Assembly (NCBI GenBank): GCA_964562685.1
Contig: CAZLUP010000001.1
Location: forward strand, 62,001-126,000
Direction: 5' to 3'
Source of the DNA: Stanieria sp964562685
GTDB lineage: Bacteria; Cyanobacteriota; Cyanobacteriia; Cyanobacteriales; Xenococcaceae
Length of the DNA: 64,000 nucleotides
Shown: piece after piece, positions 45,990 to 54,994 of the stretch
How positions within the stretch are numbered: position 1 is the stretch's first letter
Layout of the letters: each line of letters opens with the position of its first letter
Notes under the pieces: model-generated
Told to the model about the DNA's origin: nothing
Databases searched by the model: none
The model's input: only the letters and a program-made list of their open reading frames with translations
Translations under genes and position numbers: made by a program

Positions 45990-46475
45990 CTACTGCATTG
46001 CTCCAATGACGTAGTCAAAGTAAGAAGCAGCTTCTGAAGCATCTTCTACAGACATCATAGAAGTAGCAACATCTTTCATTTCGCGAACGCTTTGAGCAAC
46101 TGCACCAACGTCAGTTCCTAAAGACTTGTACATTTCGCGAACACCAACTAAACCAATTTCTTCGATGGGAGTTACATCGCCTGCTACTACACCATAGGTG
46201 ACTAGACGGAGATAGTAATCCATATCGCGTAAGCAAGTAGCAGTCATTTCTTCTCCGTAAGCATTACCACCAGGAGAAACAATATCAGGACGTTTTTGGA
46301 ATAAAGCGTCACCTGCTTGTTTAACAATCCGCTCGCGAGATTCAGTTAAAGTTTGTGCAATCCGCAGACGGCTTTCACCAGAAGTAACAAAAGCTTTGAT
46401 TCTTTCTAACTCGCCAGGGCTCAAGTAACGAGCTTCGGCATCAGCATTCACGATTGACTTCGTGACAATACTCAT
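45990..46475 (-). CDS. apcA: Allophycocyanin alpha subunit
   Basis: ApcA is the alpha chain of core allophycocyanin. The 161 residues include the phycocyanobilin attachment site Cys81 in EMTATCLRDMDYYLRL, and the chain has the family start MSIVTKSIVNADAEARYLSP. A strong ribosome site (GGGAGGA) lies eight bases before the ATG, consistent with very high expression. It is preceded by 730 bases without a gene, so it probably has its own promoter in addition to any read-through from apcE. Confidence 0.99.
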   Translation of the reverse strand: MSIVTKSIVNADAEARYLSPGELERIKAFVTSGESRLRIAQTLTESRERIVKQAGDALFQKRPDIVSPGGNAYGEEMTATCLRDMDYYLRLVTYGVVAGDVTPIEEIGLVGVREMYKSLGTDVGAVAQSVREMKDVATSMMSVEDASEAASYFDYVIGAMQ

Positions 46476-47205
46476 GAACGGATTCCTCCCAAAAAAACAA
46501 AATTAGATTTTGAGTGACCTTATCTTGAAGATTAATCTTTCTCCAATCGATTTTCCAGCTATTGCTCCTAATTTGATGATTAAATACCTGTTACTGTCGT
46601 AATCAAGACTCAACCAATTAGAAGTTCGCTAATTAAATATCCTCTCACTTTTTTGTACCAAGGATACTGTTTGCGTATTCTGATTAACCAGATTAGAGTT
46701 GAGATTTTTCATTCTTGGTGTTTGTCGCCTAGTTTTTAATTTTCAGCTACAAAATAGTATTGCAGCTAGTTAGACCAATAAATCAAAGATGGTTACTGCC
46801 TTAACAAACTTTTACATAAGGTAAATATTTTGATACAAATGGCGAGCATTTGGTCTTTAATTTTGATGAAAATAACCCCAACTGGGGAAAACCATAGCTA
46901 TCAAACACTCAAAAGAATTTTTTACAGCAACCTGACCCAATTATTTTGCGACATTTCGTTCACTTAAGCTATTTTTTCTTAATACATTGTAATATTAAGT
47001 TCAGAAAACTTAGAGCGATCGCGTAATTGTCAGGATAATTTTTAGCACCAACATTCAATTCAGCTTGATTTAGTTTAGGCAAGACTATAGTTGATGGTTC
47101 TCTGGTTTGAATTACTATCAGGTCTGAGTAATTGACTAAGAACCACCAACTAAGAATGGTTGAATTGGTTTGCTAACTAAAGCTCAACTGCTAACTACCA
47201 TTAGT
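46476..47205. other. Long apcE-apcA spacer
   Basis: This 730-base gap lies between apcE and apcA. It has no frame of coding character. One HIP1 octamer (GCGATCGC) lies near 47015. The apcA promoter and a long 5' leader are expected here, but I could not assign -35/-10 boxes with confidence, and no strong hairpin or terminator was found after apcE. Confidence 0.35.
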
Positions 47206-49896
47206 TTAAATGTTTAACTTGGCAGGTTCAAAACTAGGAACAACAATTTCCTTATCTTGCCTGGTGAGTTTGTTATATAGCTTTTCCGTATTGGGGAAGT
47301 TAGCAGCAGGTAAAGTCGGGAAACGACGATAAGGAACGGTATCTTCGCCAAAGACTTGGATATATTCCATGCTATTGACCATTGCACCGATAAAGGCACG
47401 AATTCCCTGGGTAGCCAAAATTTGATTGTATTTTTGGATTTCTCTTTGGTTTAGAGGAGCCCTCCCTAAGAAATGTTTTGTTCCCAATTCAATTACTTTG
47501 GTGTTGGGATAGGGTGCATAAAACTCTTTCAAATAAAGCTCAGAACAACCCAAAGCTTCGATGAATTCCTTAACCGTAATTTCTTGATTACCTAATTTAC
47601 TTTCTAAAGCAGTAAATTGAGTTTGAACGATATAAGGATTGAGGTCGCGTTCAAAAATCTGACGATAGGCAGCAGCGATCGCATTTTTCAAACCAACTTT
47701 ATCTGTAGTATTGGTAAGTTTGAATACTTTACTTTGCTCGCGTTTAACACTAACTCCTTGATTAATTCTTTGTTGAATTTCGGGAGCAGTACGAAGATCG
47801 GAAACTGTACCCAACTGAATAAAGCGGGGTGTTTCTTGTTTCTCAACTTTAGTACCAATACCTTCTCCAAGGTTACCAGGACGAGTTTTACGTAATTGAT
47901 AACCACCAGCAGTAAGATAGCGTTCGTAAGGAACAGTATCTTCGCCAAAAGCTTGAGAATATTCCACACTATCGATGATGGCATCTACTAAGGCATAAAA
48001 ACCTTGTTTAGCACAAATATCGAAGTATTTATTCATTTCTTGACGACCGTAGGTAGGACGACCAAGCAAACGACGATGAATATATTCAATAGCTTTAACT
48101 ACGTAGAGAGAAGACCAATAAAGCTTGCGGAAAGTCTCCGATTTAGCCAAAATTCGGACAAATTCCCGTACCGTAATCTCACCATTTTCTAATTTAATTT
48201 CTGGGACAGTTAGACGCTGACCTTCATAAACGTCTCGTCCAAAAACTTGACGATAACAAGCACGGACTAATGCTTGAGTAGAAGCTTCAGCATATTTAAC
48301 ACCTATGCCATTACTAGCACCAGGTAACTCGTTGTTGAGACGAAAAACTTTTGCCCCTAAAGAACCTGGAAATTCACCTCTAGCTTTAGGATTGCTATTT
48401 TGGTTTTGAGTAGCGGGACCACGATGAATTAATAAACGCTTCGTATCCTTGGTAAAAGGTGCAGGACTAGAACTAGGATTGCGAGTTTCTTTCGGGAAAA
48501 TTGCTCCAAACTGAATTTCTAAGGGGTCGTTACCAGAACCATAAACGTGTTGATCTGGTAAAGGACGGTCGTATTTGGCAAAGGTAGTAATAAACTGAGG
48601 AACTTTACGGAAAGGTGCGCTGTAGTTAAATAAATCCTGTTGCATTCCCCAGTTGCGACATTCCTGGGCTTCTTGTCCTAAACCGCGGAGGTAGGGAACT
48701 GTTTCTTCACCAAAATAGTCAGAATACTCTTGAGAATCTACTAAAGCATCTACTAAAGCAGCTAGTCCACCTTCAGACACAATGGAGAAGTAGTTTTGAA
48801 CTTCTTCTCGTGAAGAAGGACCACGACCCAAAATATGACGAAAAGCTAACTCTAAGGCGCGACTATTGATAAAAGGTTCAAAAAATTGTTTGCGATAAAG
48901 AGGTGATTTACAAACTCGACGAACAAACTCCTTCATGGAGATGTCGCCATTTTTTACCTGAGATTCTAAATAAGAAATAGATTGACTGTAGGCGCGAGTA
49001 ATATCTCGTTCAAAAATTTGGCGATAAGCTGCTTTAATTACGGCTTGTTTTTCAAGTTCAGATAATCCAGGCTTCATCACAAATTTTTGTCGCCGTTCTG
49101 CTGCATTGTAGTAGCTTTGGGGCAGTTGTAAGCCTTGTAAATCAGAAGAAGAACGTTGACGTAGTTTATTTGAAGGACTAGGAGCTTTGAATTCTGCCAA
49201 AAGTACATCAAAGTACTGAGTAACAATTTCTTTAGCGTCTGTATCCCTGTTAAAATAATCAATTGCTGCTGCACGCATTTCTTGTAAAGCAACAATAGTT
49301 GCATCAGCAGAGCAAGCGTTTTCGATTACTTCTCGCAGACCTCTAACATTAACGACCAGAATACTGGGATCGCCTGCGACAATCGCATAAGTTATGTAAC
49401 GCAAAAACCAAGATAAATCCCGCAAAGATTTTTGCATATTGGCAGGACCGTATCTGGTAACGTTAATGGGACGGAAACCTGGGGGAATAGGACCAGAAGT
49501 ACTAAAAAGAGAGCGAAAAGCTCCAAAAAAACCTGCGCTACTACTACCACGATTTTCAACGTAGGTCATTGCTTCGGAAGGTACTCTGGTATTTCCGCTG
49601 GGAGTGGCAACTGCCATTTCTTCAATTTCCTGCGGTTTTTCTAGATAAGCCATTGGTGTTCCGCCCGTAAAAATACGATTGGCTGCACGAGAAACAATTA
49701 AATCTGCATTATTAGTTATAGTTTGAGCTATTTCTAGTCTTTTAGCACCAGATTCATAATAAGCCGTTAGTTCGTTTAGTTCGCCTCTTTCAGGAAAACG
49801 GTCTTGTTGTTCTGCTTGTAAAATTGTAGAGACCGCTACAGTTTGATAAAGTTGAGGACGGGCTAATGAACTGCCACCACTTGCCGTTACACTCAT
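47206..49896 (-). CDS. apcE: Phycobilisome core-membrane linker ApcE (LCM) with three linker repeats
   Basis: ApcE scaffolds the phycobilisome core, anchors it to thylakoids and acts as a terminal energy emitter. The 896-residue protein has a phycobiliprotein-like domain (about 18-240) with chromophore Cys195 (IENACSADATIV) and an inserted loop (about 77-148). Three Pfam 'PBS linker' repeats follow, at about 255-405, 525-680 and 725-870, each with the RQIFERD/RQVFGRD and GEETVPY/GEDTVPY signatures. Three repeats imply a tricylindrical core, by the known relation between repeat number and core type. It heads the apcEABC operon. Confidence 0.98.
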   Translation of the reverse strand: MSVTASGGSSLARPQLYQTVAVSTILQAEQQDRFPERGELNELTAYYESGAKRLEIAQTITNNADLIVSRAANRIFTGGTPMAYLEKPQEIEEMAVATPSGNTRVPSEAMTYVENRGSSSAGFFGAFRSLFSTSGPIPPGFRPINVTRYGPANMQKSLRDLSWFLRYITYAIVAGDPSILVVNVRGLREVIENACSADATIVALQEMRAAAIDYFNRDTDAKEIVTQYFDVLLAEFKAPSPSNKLRQRSSSDLQGLQLPQSYYNAAERRQKFVMKPGLSELEKQAVIKAAYRQIFERDITRAYSQSISYLESQVKNGDISMKEFVRRVCKSPLYRKQFFEPFINSRALELAFRHILGRGPSSREEVQNYFSIVSEGGLAALVDALVDSQEYSDYFGEETVPYLRGLGQEAQECRNWGMQQDLFNYSAPFRKVPQFITTFAKYDRPLPDQHVYGSGNDPLEIQFGAIFPKETRNPSSSPAPFTKDTKRLLIHRGPATQNQNSNPKARGEFPGSLGAKVFRLNNELPGASNGIGVKYAEASTQALVRACYRQVFGRDVYEGQRLTVPEIKLENGEITVREFVRILAKSETFRKLYWSSLYVVKAIEYIHRRLLGRPTYGRQEMNKYFDICAKQGFYALVDAIIDSVEYSQAFGEDTVPYERYLTAGGYQLRKTRPGNLGEGIGTKVEKQETPRFIQLGTVSDLRTAPEIQQRINQGVSVKREQSKVFKLTNTTDKVGLKNAIAAAYRQIFERDLNPYIVQTQFTALESKLGNQEITVKEFIEALGCSELYLKEFYAPYPNTKVIELGTKHFLGRAPLNQREIQKYNQILATQGIRAFIGAMVNSMEYIQVFGEDTVPYRRFPTLPAANFPNTEKLYNKLTRQDKEIVVPSFEPAKLNI

Positions 49897-50173
49897 TGGA
49901 TTTTAAGTATCTTTTTACTTATAGTTCAGCTTTTAGATTAAAACTTTTCGGGTTACCTTAGCGTAATTGTTAATTTTTGTGTCGATCTCGAAAACTGGTT
50001 AGGTAATTTGGAAATTGCTGGCAGGTAATCTAGCTTGACAAGCTGAATCTCTCAAAAACACTAATAATACTATGGTAGAGTTAAGTATTGTTTGATTGAG
50101 TTATTGCTATTTTTGTTTTGTCAAGCCAAGGCGATCGCTTTAACTACTGAACCTAAAGATTTGTTAAGTTAGT

Positions 50174-51436
50174 TTATGCCATCATGCCACCGAAGAAATC
50201 GATTGTATCTTTCAAAGCAACAATAAAGGCATCGATTTCAGTACGAGTGTTGTAAAAATACAAACTTGCTCTGGCACTACCAGACGCATTAAAAAGACGA
50301 TGCAATGGTTGCGTACAATGATGTCCCGAACGAATTGCTACCCCTTCATGATCGAGTAAAGTTGATAAATCACTGGCGTGAATTCCTTCTACATTAAATG
50401 CAGCTAAAGCAGCCCGATTTTTACCATCAAGTTTTGAAGTTGCACCATAAATTTTTAGTTGAGGAATTTCGACTAATTTTTTGAATAAATAAGTAGTTAA
50501 TTCTTCTTCATAGGCATGAATTTTATCCATACCAATGGTAGTTAAATAATCTACGGCTGCTCCAAGAGCGATCGCTTCAGCAATAGCTGGTGTTCCTGCT
50601 TCAAATTTATGGGGTAATTCTCCATAGGTTGAGTGGTCAAAATAAACTTCAGAAATCATTTCGCCACCCCCTAAAAAAGGGGGCATTGCTGTTAGTATTT
50701 CTTGTTTGCCATAGAGGAAACCAATCCCTGTAGGGCCACACATTTTATGTCCAGAAGCTACTAACCAATCACAATTAATTTGTTGAACATCAATAGCCAT
50801 GTGAGGGACACTTTGACAAGCATCAACTAATACTTTTGCGCCAAATTGATGGGCTAATTCAATGATTTCTTCAATAGGATTGATACAACCTAAAGTATTA
50901 GAAACATGAACGACTGCTACAAGTTTAGTTTTGTTTGACAATAAGGATTTATACTGTTCTAAATCAAATTCTTCTGTCTCAGTTAATTGTACGTATTTAA
51001 TGACCGCACCTGTTTTTTGAGCAATAATTTGCCAAGGAACAATATTACTATGATGCTCCATTACCGAGAGAATAATCTCGTCACCGCGATTTAAATTACT
51101 TAAACCCCAACTATAAGCAACTAAATTAATTGCCTCTGAAGCATTACGAGTATAAATAATTTCTTCTCGATGGGCAGCATTAATAAATTTGGCTACTTTA
51201 TTTCTTGCTCCTTCATAACTTTCAGTTGCTCTAATACTTAAACTATGTGCGCCACGATGAACGTTAGCATTATCTCTTTCATAGTAATTAAGCAGAGAAT
51301 TTAAAACTGCGTGGGGTTTTTGAGAAGTAGCAGCATTATCAAAATAAATTAAAGGTTTTTCGTAGATTTTTTGAGCTAAGATTGGAAAATCTTGACGGAC
51401 TAAATCGGCAATAGTTTTGGTTTGAGTAAATGTCAT
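50174..51436 (-). CDS. sufS: SufS cysteine desulfurase
   Basis: PLP-dependent group II cysteine desulfurase that supplies sulfur for Fe-S cluster assembly. The 420-residue protein has the internal-aldimine Lys in VASGHKMCGPTGIG, the sulfur-carrying active-site Cys in IRSGHHCTQPLH, and the standard N-terminal YFDNAATSQKP. It is the last gene of sufC-sufD-sufS, 104 bases after sufD. The SufE partner that usually activates SufS is not in the window. Confidence 0.97.
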   Translation of the reverse strand: MTFTQTKTIADLVRQDFPILAQKIYEKPLIYFDNAATSQKPHAVLNSLLNYYERDNANVHRGAHSLSIRATESYEGARNKVAKFINAAHREEIIYTRNASEAINLVAYSWGLSNLNRGDEIILSVMEHHSNIVPWQIIAQKTGAVIKYVQLTETEEFDLEQYKSLLSNKTKLVAVVHVSNTLGCINPIEEIIELAHQFGAKVLVDACQSVPHMAIDVQQINCDWLVASGHKMCGPTGIGFLYGKQEILTAMPPFLGGGEMISEVYFDHSTYGELPHKFEAGTPAIAEAIALGAAVDYLTTIGMDKIHAYEEELTTYLFKKLVEIPQLKIYGATSKLDGKNRAALAAFNVEGIHASDLSTLLDHEGVAIRSGHHCTQPLHRLFNASGSARASLYFYNTRTEIDAFIVALKDTIDFFGGMMA

Positions 51437-51540
51437 AATTAATTATCGATATTTTTTTTTATAAAACAAATTTGTAAGCAGATAAATGCAGATCACAACT
51501 TAAATTATTTTTAGCTGATTCTGCATCGATCTCAAACACA

Positions 51541-52872
51541 TTAACTACTTGTTTTGTTAGCTACTAAGGCTGCTATTTTGGCAGACAAAGATTTAAGCGA
51601 AATACGCTCAATAATTTCTGCGGTAAAACCATTAATTAATAACTGACGAGCATTATCTTCAGTCAAACCACGACTCCGAAGATAAAAAATTTCTTCTGCT
51701 TCTAATTGACTGACAGTTGCACCATGGGAACATTTAACATTATCAGCCGTAATTCGTAACTCTGGTTTAGTATCAACCCGAGCTTTGGGAGATAATAACA
51801 AGTTACGATTCAACTGAGCAGCATTAGTTAATTGTGCTGCTTTAGGCACAAACACTTTACCATTAAAAATGGTATGAGCGCGATCGCTGACCAAACATTT
51901 ATGTAACTGATCGGTAGTACCCTGAGGTTTACTTAAGGCAATAATACTATGAGTATCGGCAGTTTGTTCGCCGTTAGCTACAGTTAAACCATTGAGATAG
52001 GTTTCGGTTTGCTCTCCTTGTTGAGAGATTTCGGGGTTATGACGGGATATTCTACCGCCGAAGTTGAATTCCGTTAAAGTGTAACGACTAGCGCTTGCTT
52101 GGGAAACGGATGTTTTACCAATATGAAAGGCAGTTTCTGATTCTCTTTGAAAACGAGTATGATTAATTTGAGCATTTTCTCCTAACCAAATTTCAGTCAC
52201 AGCATTAGTTAGATAAGAGGACTGCCCAGTATACTCTTCAATTATATTAAGACTACAATTTTTTTCAGCAACAATCCAGCTTCTTGGTTGGGAAAAACTA
52301 ACGGAGTCTTCTGCCACAGAAACAAATAACAAATGAATTGGTTGTTCAACTACGGTGTTTGGTGCAGCCCAAATAATTGCCACATCAGCAATACTAGCAG
52401 TATTTAAAGAAGTAAAAACCTCTTCTGCCCCTGATTGAGTTCCCAAGTAAGGACGGAAATATGGACAATAAGCTTCTGGTAAATTAGTTAAATTCCCTAC
52501 ATAAATCCCTTGTGGTAAACCAGCAGTATTTGATAACTCAGGCGCATAAAACCCGTTTACAAAAACAAGCCGACTTGCAGTAGTTTCAGGAATCAAATCA
52601 ATTTTATCCCTCTTCACAGTACCCGACTTAGCAGCAACAAAATCTAAATCAAGTAGAGGCGATAAATCTGTAAACCGCCATTCTTCATCTCTTTTACTAG
52701 GAAATTTCAACCTAGATGCCCAAGATGCAGATTGTTCTCTTAAATTTTCTAACCAAGCGGAAGTTTCTGAATCTAGTTGTTCGTGGGGAACAGGAGGACG
52801 TTGTTGTAATATTTTAAGTAAAAAAGGATCGCTCTTAATTTCTCTAGAAGTCACTGCTGGTGATTGATTCAT
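51541..52872 (-). CDS. sufD: SufD, Fe-S cluster assembly scaffold subunit
   Basis: SufD forms the SufBC2D scaffold on which iron-sulfur clusters are assembled. The 443-residue protein has the family start region DEEWRFTDLSPLL, the beta-helix core and the C-terminal KCSHGATVSQLEAEEIFYLR with RSRGL, typical of SufD. Its ATG overlaps the sufC stop by one base (TAATG), so translation is coupled. Its usual partner gene sufB is absent from this operon (see findings). Confidence 0.96.
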   Translation of the reverse strand: MNQSPAVTSREIKSDPFLLKILQQRPPVPHEQLDSETSAWLENLREQSASWASRLKFPSKRDEEWRFTDLSPLLDLDFVAAKSGTVKRDKIDLIPETTASRLVFVNGFYAPELSNTAGLPQGIYVGNLTNLPEAYCPYFRPYLGTQSGAEEVFTSLNTASIADVAIIWAAPNTVVEQPIHLLFVSVAEDSVSFSQPRSWIVAEKNCSLNIIEEYTGQSSYLTNAVTEIWLGENAQINHTRFQRESETAFHIGKTSVSQASASRYTLTEFNFGGRISRHNPEISQQGEQTETYLNGLTVANGEQTADTHSIIALSKPQGTTDQLHKCLVSDRAHTIFNGKVFVPKAAQLTNAAQLNRNLLLSPKARVDTKPELRITADNVKCSHGATVSQLEAEEIFYLRSRGLTEDNARQLLINGFTAEIIERISLKSLSAKIAALVANKTSS

Positions 52873-53648
52873 TATGCACCTACCTCCGCCACAGCTTTGT
52901 CATCGAGGAAGTCATAACCACGAGATTCTAATTCTAAAGCTAATTCCTTACCACCACTAGTTACAATTTGTCCATTTTGCATCACATGAACAAAATCTGG
53001 TTCGATGTAATTGAGTAACCTTTGATAGTGAGTAATGACGAGGTAACCTTTGTCGGGAGTTTTGAGTTGATTGACACCTTCAGCTACAATTTTTAAGGCA
53101 TCAATATCTAAACCAGAATCAATCTCATCTAAAATAGTTAAGGTAGGATTGAGTAAAGCCATTTGAAGAATTTCGTTACGCTTTTTCTCTCCACCAGAAA
53201 AACCTTCGTTGAGACTTCTTTCTAAAAAGCTGGATTTCATTTTGACAATTGCCAACTTTTCCTCTATCAAGTCTTCAAAATCAAAAGTATCGATTTCTTC
53301 CAAACCTTCATGTTTCCGCTTGGCATTATAAGCAACTCGCAGAAAATCTAAATTACTAACTCCAGGAATTTCTAAAGGATACTGAAAAGCCAAAAAAATA
53401 CCATTTAAGGCTCTTTCATTAGGCTCTTGCTCTAAAATATTTTCACCTTTGTAAATAATTTCACCACCAGTTACCTCATAATCGGGATGTCCGGCAATAA
53501 TTTTAGATAGGGTGCTTTTACCTGAACCATTGCGCCCCATGATGGCATGAACTTCTCCTGCCTTAATTTCTAAATTGACACCTTTAAGAATTGGCGTGCC
53601 TTCTACACTAGCAGTGAGATTGTGGATTGATAAAATAGTTTCGCTCAT
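52872..53648 (-). CDS. sufC: SufC, Fe-S assembly ATPase
   Basis: ABC-type ATPase that drives conformational change in the SufBC2D scaffold. The 258-residue protein has Walker A (MGRNGSGKST), signature FSGGEKKR and Walker B TLTILDEIDSGLD, all standard for SufC. It is the first gene of the operon here, whereas sufB normally precedes it. A 5' leader of roughly 140 bases separates it from two SufR-type operators. Confidence 0.97.
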   Translation of the reverse strand: MSETILSIHNLTASVEGTPILKGVNLEIKAGEVHAIMGRNGSGKSTLSKIIAGHPDYEVTGGEIIYKGENILEQEPNERALNGIFLAFQYPLEIPGVSNLDFLRVAYNAKRKHEGLEEIDTFDFEDLIEEKLAIVKMKSSFLERSLNEGFSGGEKKRNEILQMALLNPTLTILDEIDSGLDIDALKIVAEGVNQLKTPDKGYLVITHYQRLLNYIEPDFVHVMQNGQIVTSGGKELALELESRGYDFLDDKAVAEVGA

Positions 53649-53769
53649 TGTCAGGTTCGTTTTCTCTCAAGTGAATCTATAGTGTTCGATTGTGCTACAA
53701 AATAGCGATGACAAAGAAGCGCAAGTTCTAGATGATGATTAGATGGCGCGCTTTGAGTTTGTAGTTAAA

Positions 53770-53783
53770 CAACATTTTTGTTG
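53770..53783. promoter_or_regulatory. SufR-type operator 1 (CAAC-N6-GTTG)
   Basis: CAAC-ATTTTT-GTTG at 53770-53783 lies at the centre of a larger perfect palindrome (TTAAACAACA-TTTT-TGTTGTTTAA, 53766-53789). CAAC-N6-GTTG is the binding sequence described for the Fe-S repressor SufR in Synechocystis. It falls just downstream of the likely sufC transcription start. Confidence 0.75.
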
Positions 53784-53797
53784 TTTAAATCCATTGT

Positions 53798-53827
53798 AGG
53801 ATACATTAACAACAAAGATGTTGTCAA
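53798..53827 (-). promoter_or_regulatory. Candidate sufC promoter
   Basis: On the minus strand TTGACA (53827-53822), an 18-base spacer and TATCCT (53803-53798) form a plausible sigma-70-type promoter. SufR-type site 2 overlaps its -35 and spacer, and site 1 lies downstream of the expected start, a classic repressor arrangement. The -10 box is only a four-of-six match. Confidence 0.4.
53810..53823. promoter_or_regulatory. SufR-type operator 2 (CAAC-N6-GTTG)
   Basis: CAAC-AAAGAT-GTTG at 53810-53823 is a second perfect match to the SufR motif, exactly 40 bases from the first (about four helical turns), so two dimers could bind the same face of the DNA. Confidence 0.75.
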
Positions 53828-54250
53828 AGTCGGTTTTTATTTAGTTTGATTGGATTGGTTGCACATCTGTGGATGTCTGTGGATGCTGGTGCATATTAGT
53901 TGAGCAAGCGAAACAAACTTTTATTAAGTACAGTTAAATGCTATGAATGACGAGTGGAAATTGAATTTAAACCATCATTATAACTTGATTTAATATGTTT
54001 AAATACCAAATTTTTTTGAGATTACCATTTAATAGCAATATTAATAAAAATAAAGATTTATTTTTTATTTAATTTGTAAGATTAGCTCTTGCAAATTAAA
54101 CTTGTTTATTTGAGTTTTTATTTAAAAAAATAATATAGGAAAATATCAGTATTCTTACGGTTGTAATAATAAAATTTTATTTTGCAATATTAAGATGTCA
54201 TTGCTCAAAAAAAGTCTGTTATCACTTTGTTTGAATAAAACTTGTCTACT

Positions 54251-54937
54251 ATGATTAAACAAGGTAAAATTTTCTATTTATTAGCTTTTTTTTCTTGTTT
54301 TTATAATATTTTACCAGCTAAAGCAGTTAATGTTACTTTTGATTCTAATTTATTTACAGGTGAGGTACACGATGACGTAAGTTCAAGTATAAATATTAAT
54401 ACCCAAACAGCATCTAATGGTTTTAGTAATTTTTTCGATAGTAATTTTCTTTTATTAGGAGCAAATCCTAATGATAATAATATTCCTTCTGATTCGTTTC
54501 GATTCGGAACTAGTAAGGCTACTTCTACTAGTATTGATATCGTGGGAGGTAAAGATTATAAATTAAAATTTGATTGGGCGTTTCAAGGTAATTCAACTGG
54601 TAATTTATTGAATCTTGATCTTGATACATTTACGTTATCTTTTGTTGGAATAGGAAGTAATTCAAATATAAACATTGATTTATTGACAACAACACAATAT
54701 GCTTCTGAAAAAGGGAAGACTTACACTATTTCAGGGAACAGTCTTTTGTCTGGAAGCTATAATGTGGTAGCAAATTTAACAGAAGGCGCAGATTTAACTA
54801 GCCACAGTTCGGCAGCAGGATTGGATAATTTTACTATTGAGCAAGTTCCTTTTGAATTTTCTCCTACTCAAGGTTTGTTAATAGTTGGTGGGTTTTGGTT
54901 GTTTTCTTCTCTGAGGAAAAATATTTCCCACAGATGA
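54251..54937 (+). CDS. Secreted protein with exosortase-type C-terminal tail
   Basis: The 228-residue protein has a signal peptide (about 1-24, ending AKA), a beta-rich Asn/Ser/Thr-rich extracellular body and the C-terminal arrangement VPFEFSPTQG-hydrophobic segment-RKN. This motif-membrane helix-basic cluster is the layout of PEP-CTERM-like sorting signals. The PFEFSP form resembles the variant common in cyanobacteria, so processing by an exosortase is likely. The ATG at 54251 is used in preference to an upstream TTG. The final residues ISHR and the stop codon fall inside a short intergenic-type repeat (54928-54955). Confidence 0.75.
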   Translation: MIKQGKIFYLLAFFSCFYNILPAKAVNVTFDSNLFTGEVHDDVSSSININTQTASNGFSNFFDSNFLLLGANPNDNNIPSDSFRFGTSKATSTSIDIVGGKDYKLKFDWAFQGNSTGNLLNLDLDTFTLSFVGIGSNSNINIDLLTTTQYASEKGKTYTISGNSLLSGSYNVVANLTEGADLTSHSSAAGLDNFTIEQVPFEFSPTQGLLIVGGFWLFSSLRKNISHR

Positions 54938-54955
54938 ACGCAGATAAACACGGAT
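54928..54955. repeat. Short CCACAGATGAACGC-type dispersed repeat
   Basis: CCACAGATGAACGCAGATAA followed by ACACGGAT matches a phrase that recurs in intergenic DNA of many bacteria (forms of 'ccacagatgaacacagataaacacggat'). Here it supplies the last residues and the TGA stop of the exosortase-tailed gene, suggesting that the repeat inserted at, or was captured by, the gene end. Confidence 0.4.
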
Positions 54956-54994
54956 ACAGTTATTGATTGGTTGCGTTGGTTTTGGGTTGAGTAA

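Larger units (their letters stand above)
53649..54250. other. Divergent regulatory region upstream of sufC
   Basis: This 602-base gap between sufC (minus) and the next plus-strand gene contains no sufB and no other frame of coding character. It holds the two SufR-type sites and the putative sufC promoter listed separately, and a perfect 10-base tandem duplication TCTGTGGATG at 53866-53885. The right half is extremely AT-rich. Confidence 0.6.

Noticed and set aside
47214..49644. Several small frames in and antisense to apcE
   Set aside because: All overlap the conserved apcE reading frame and show no coding features of their own.
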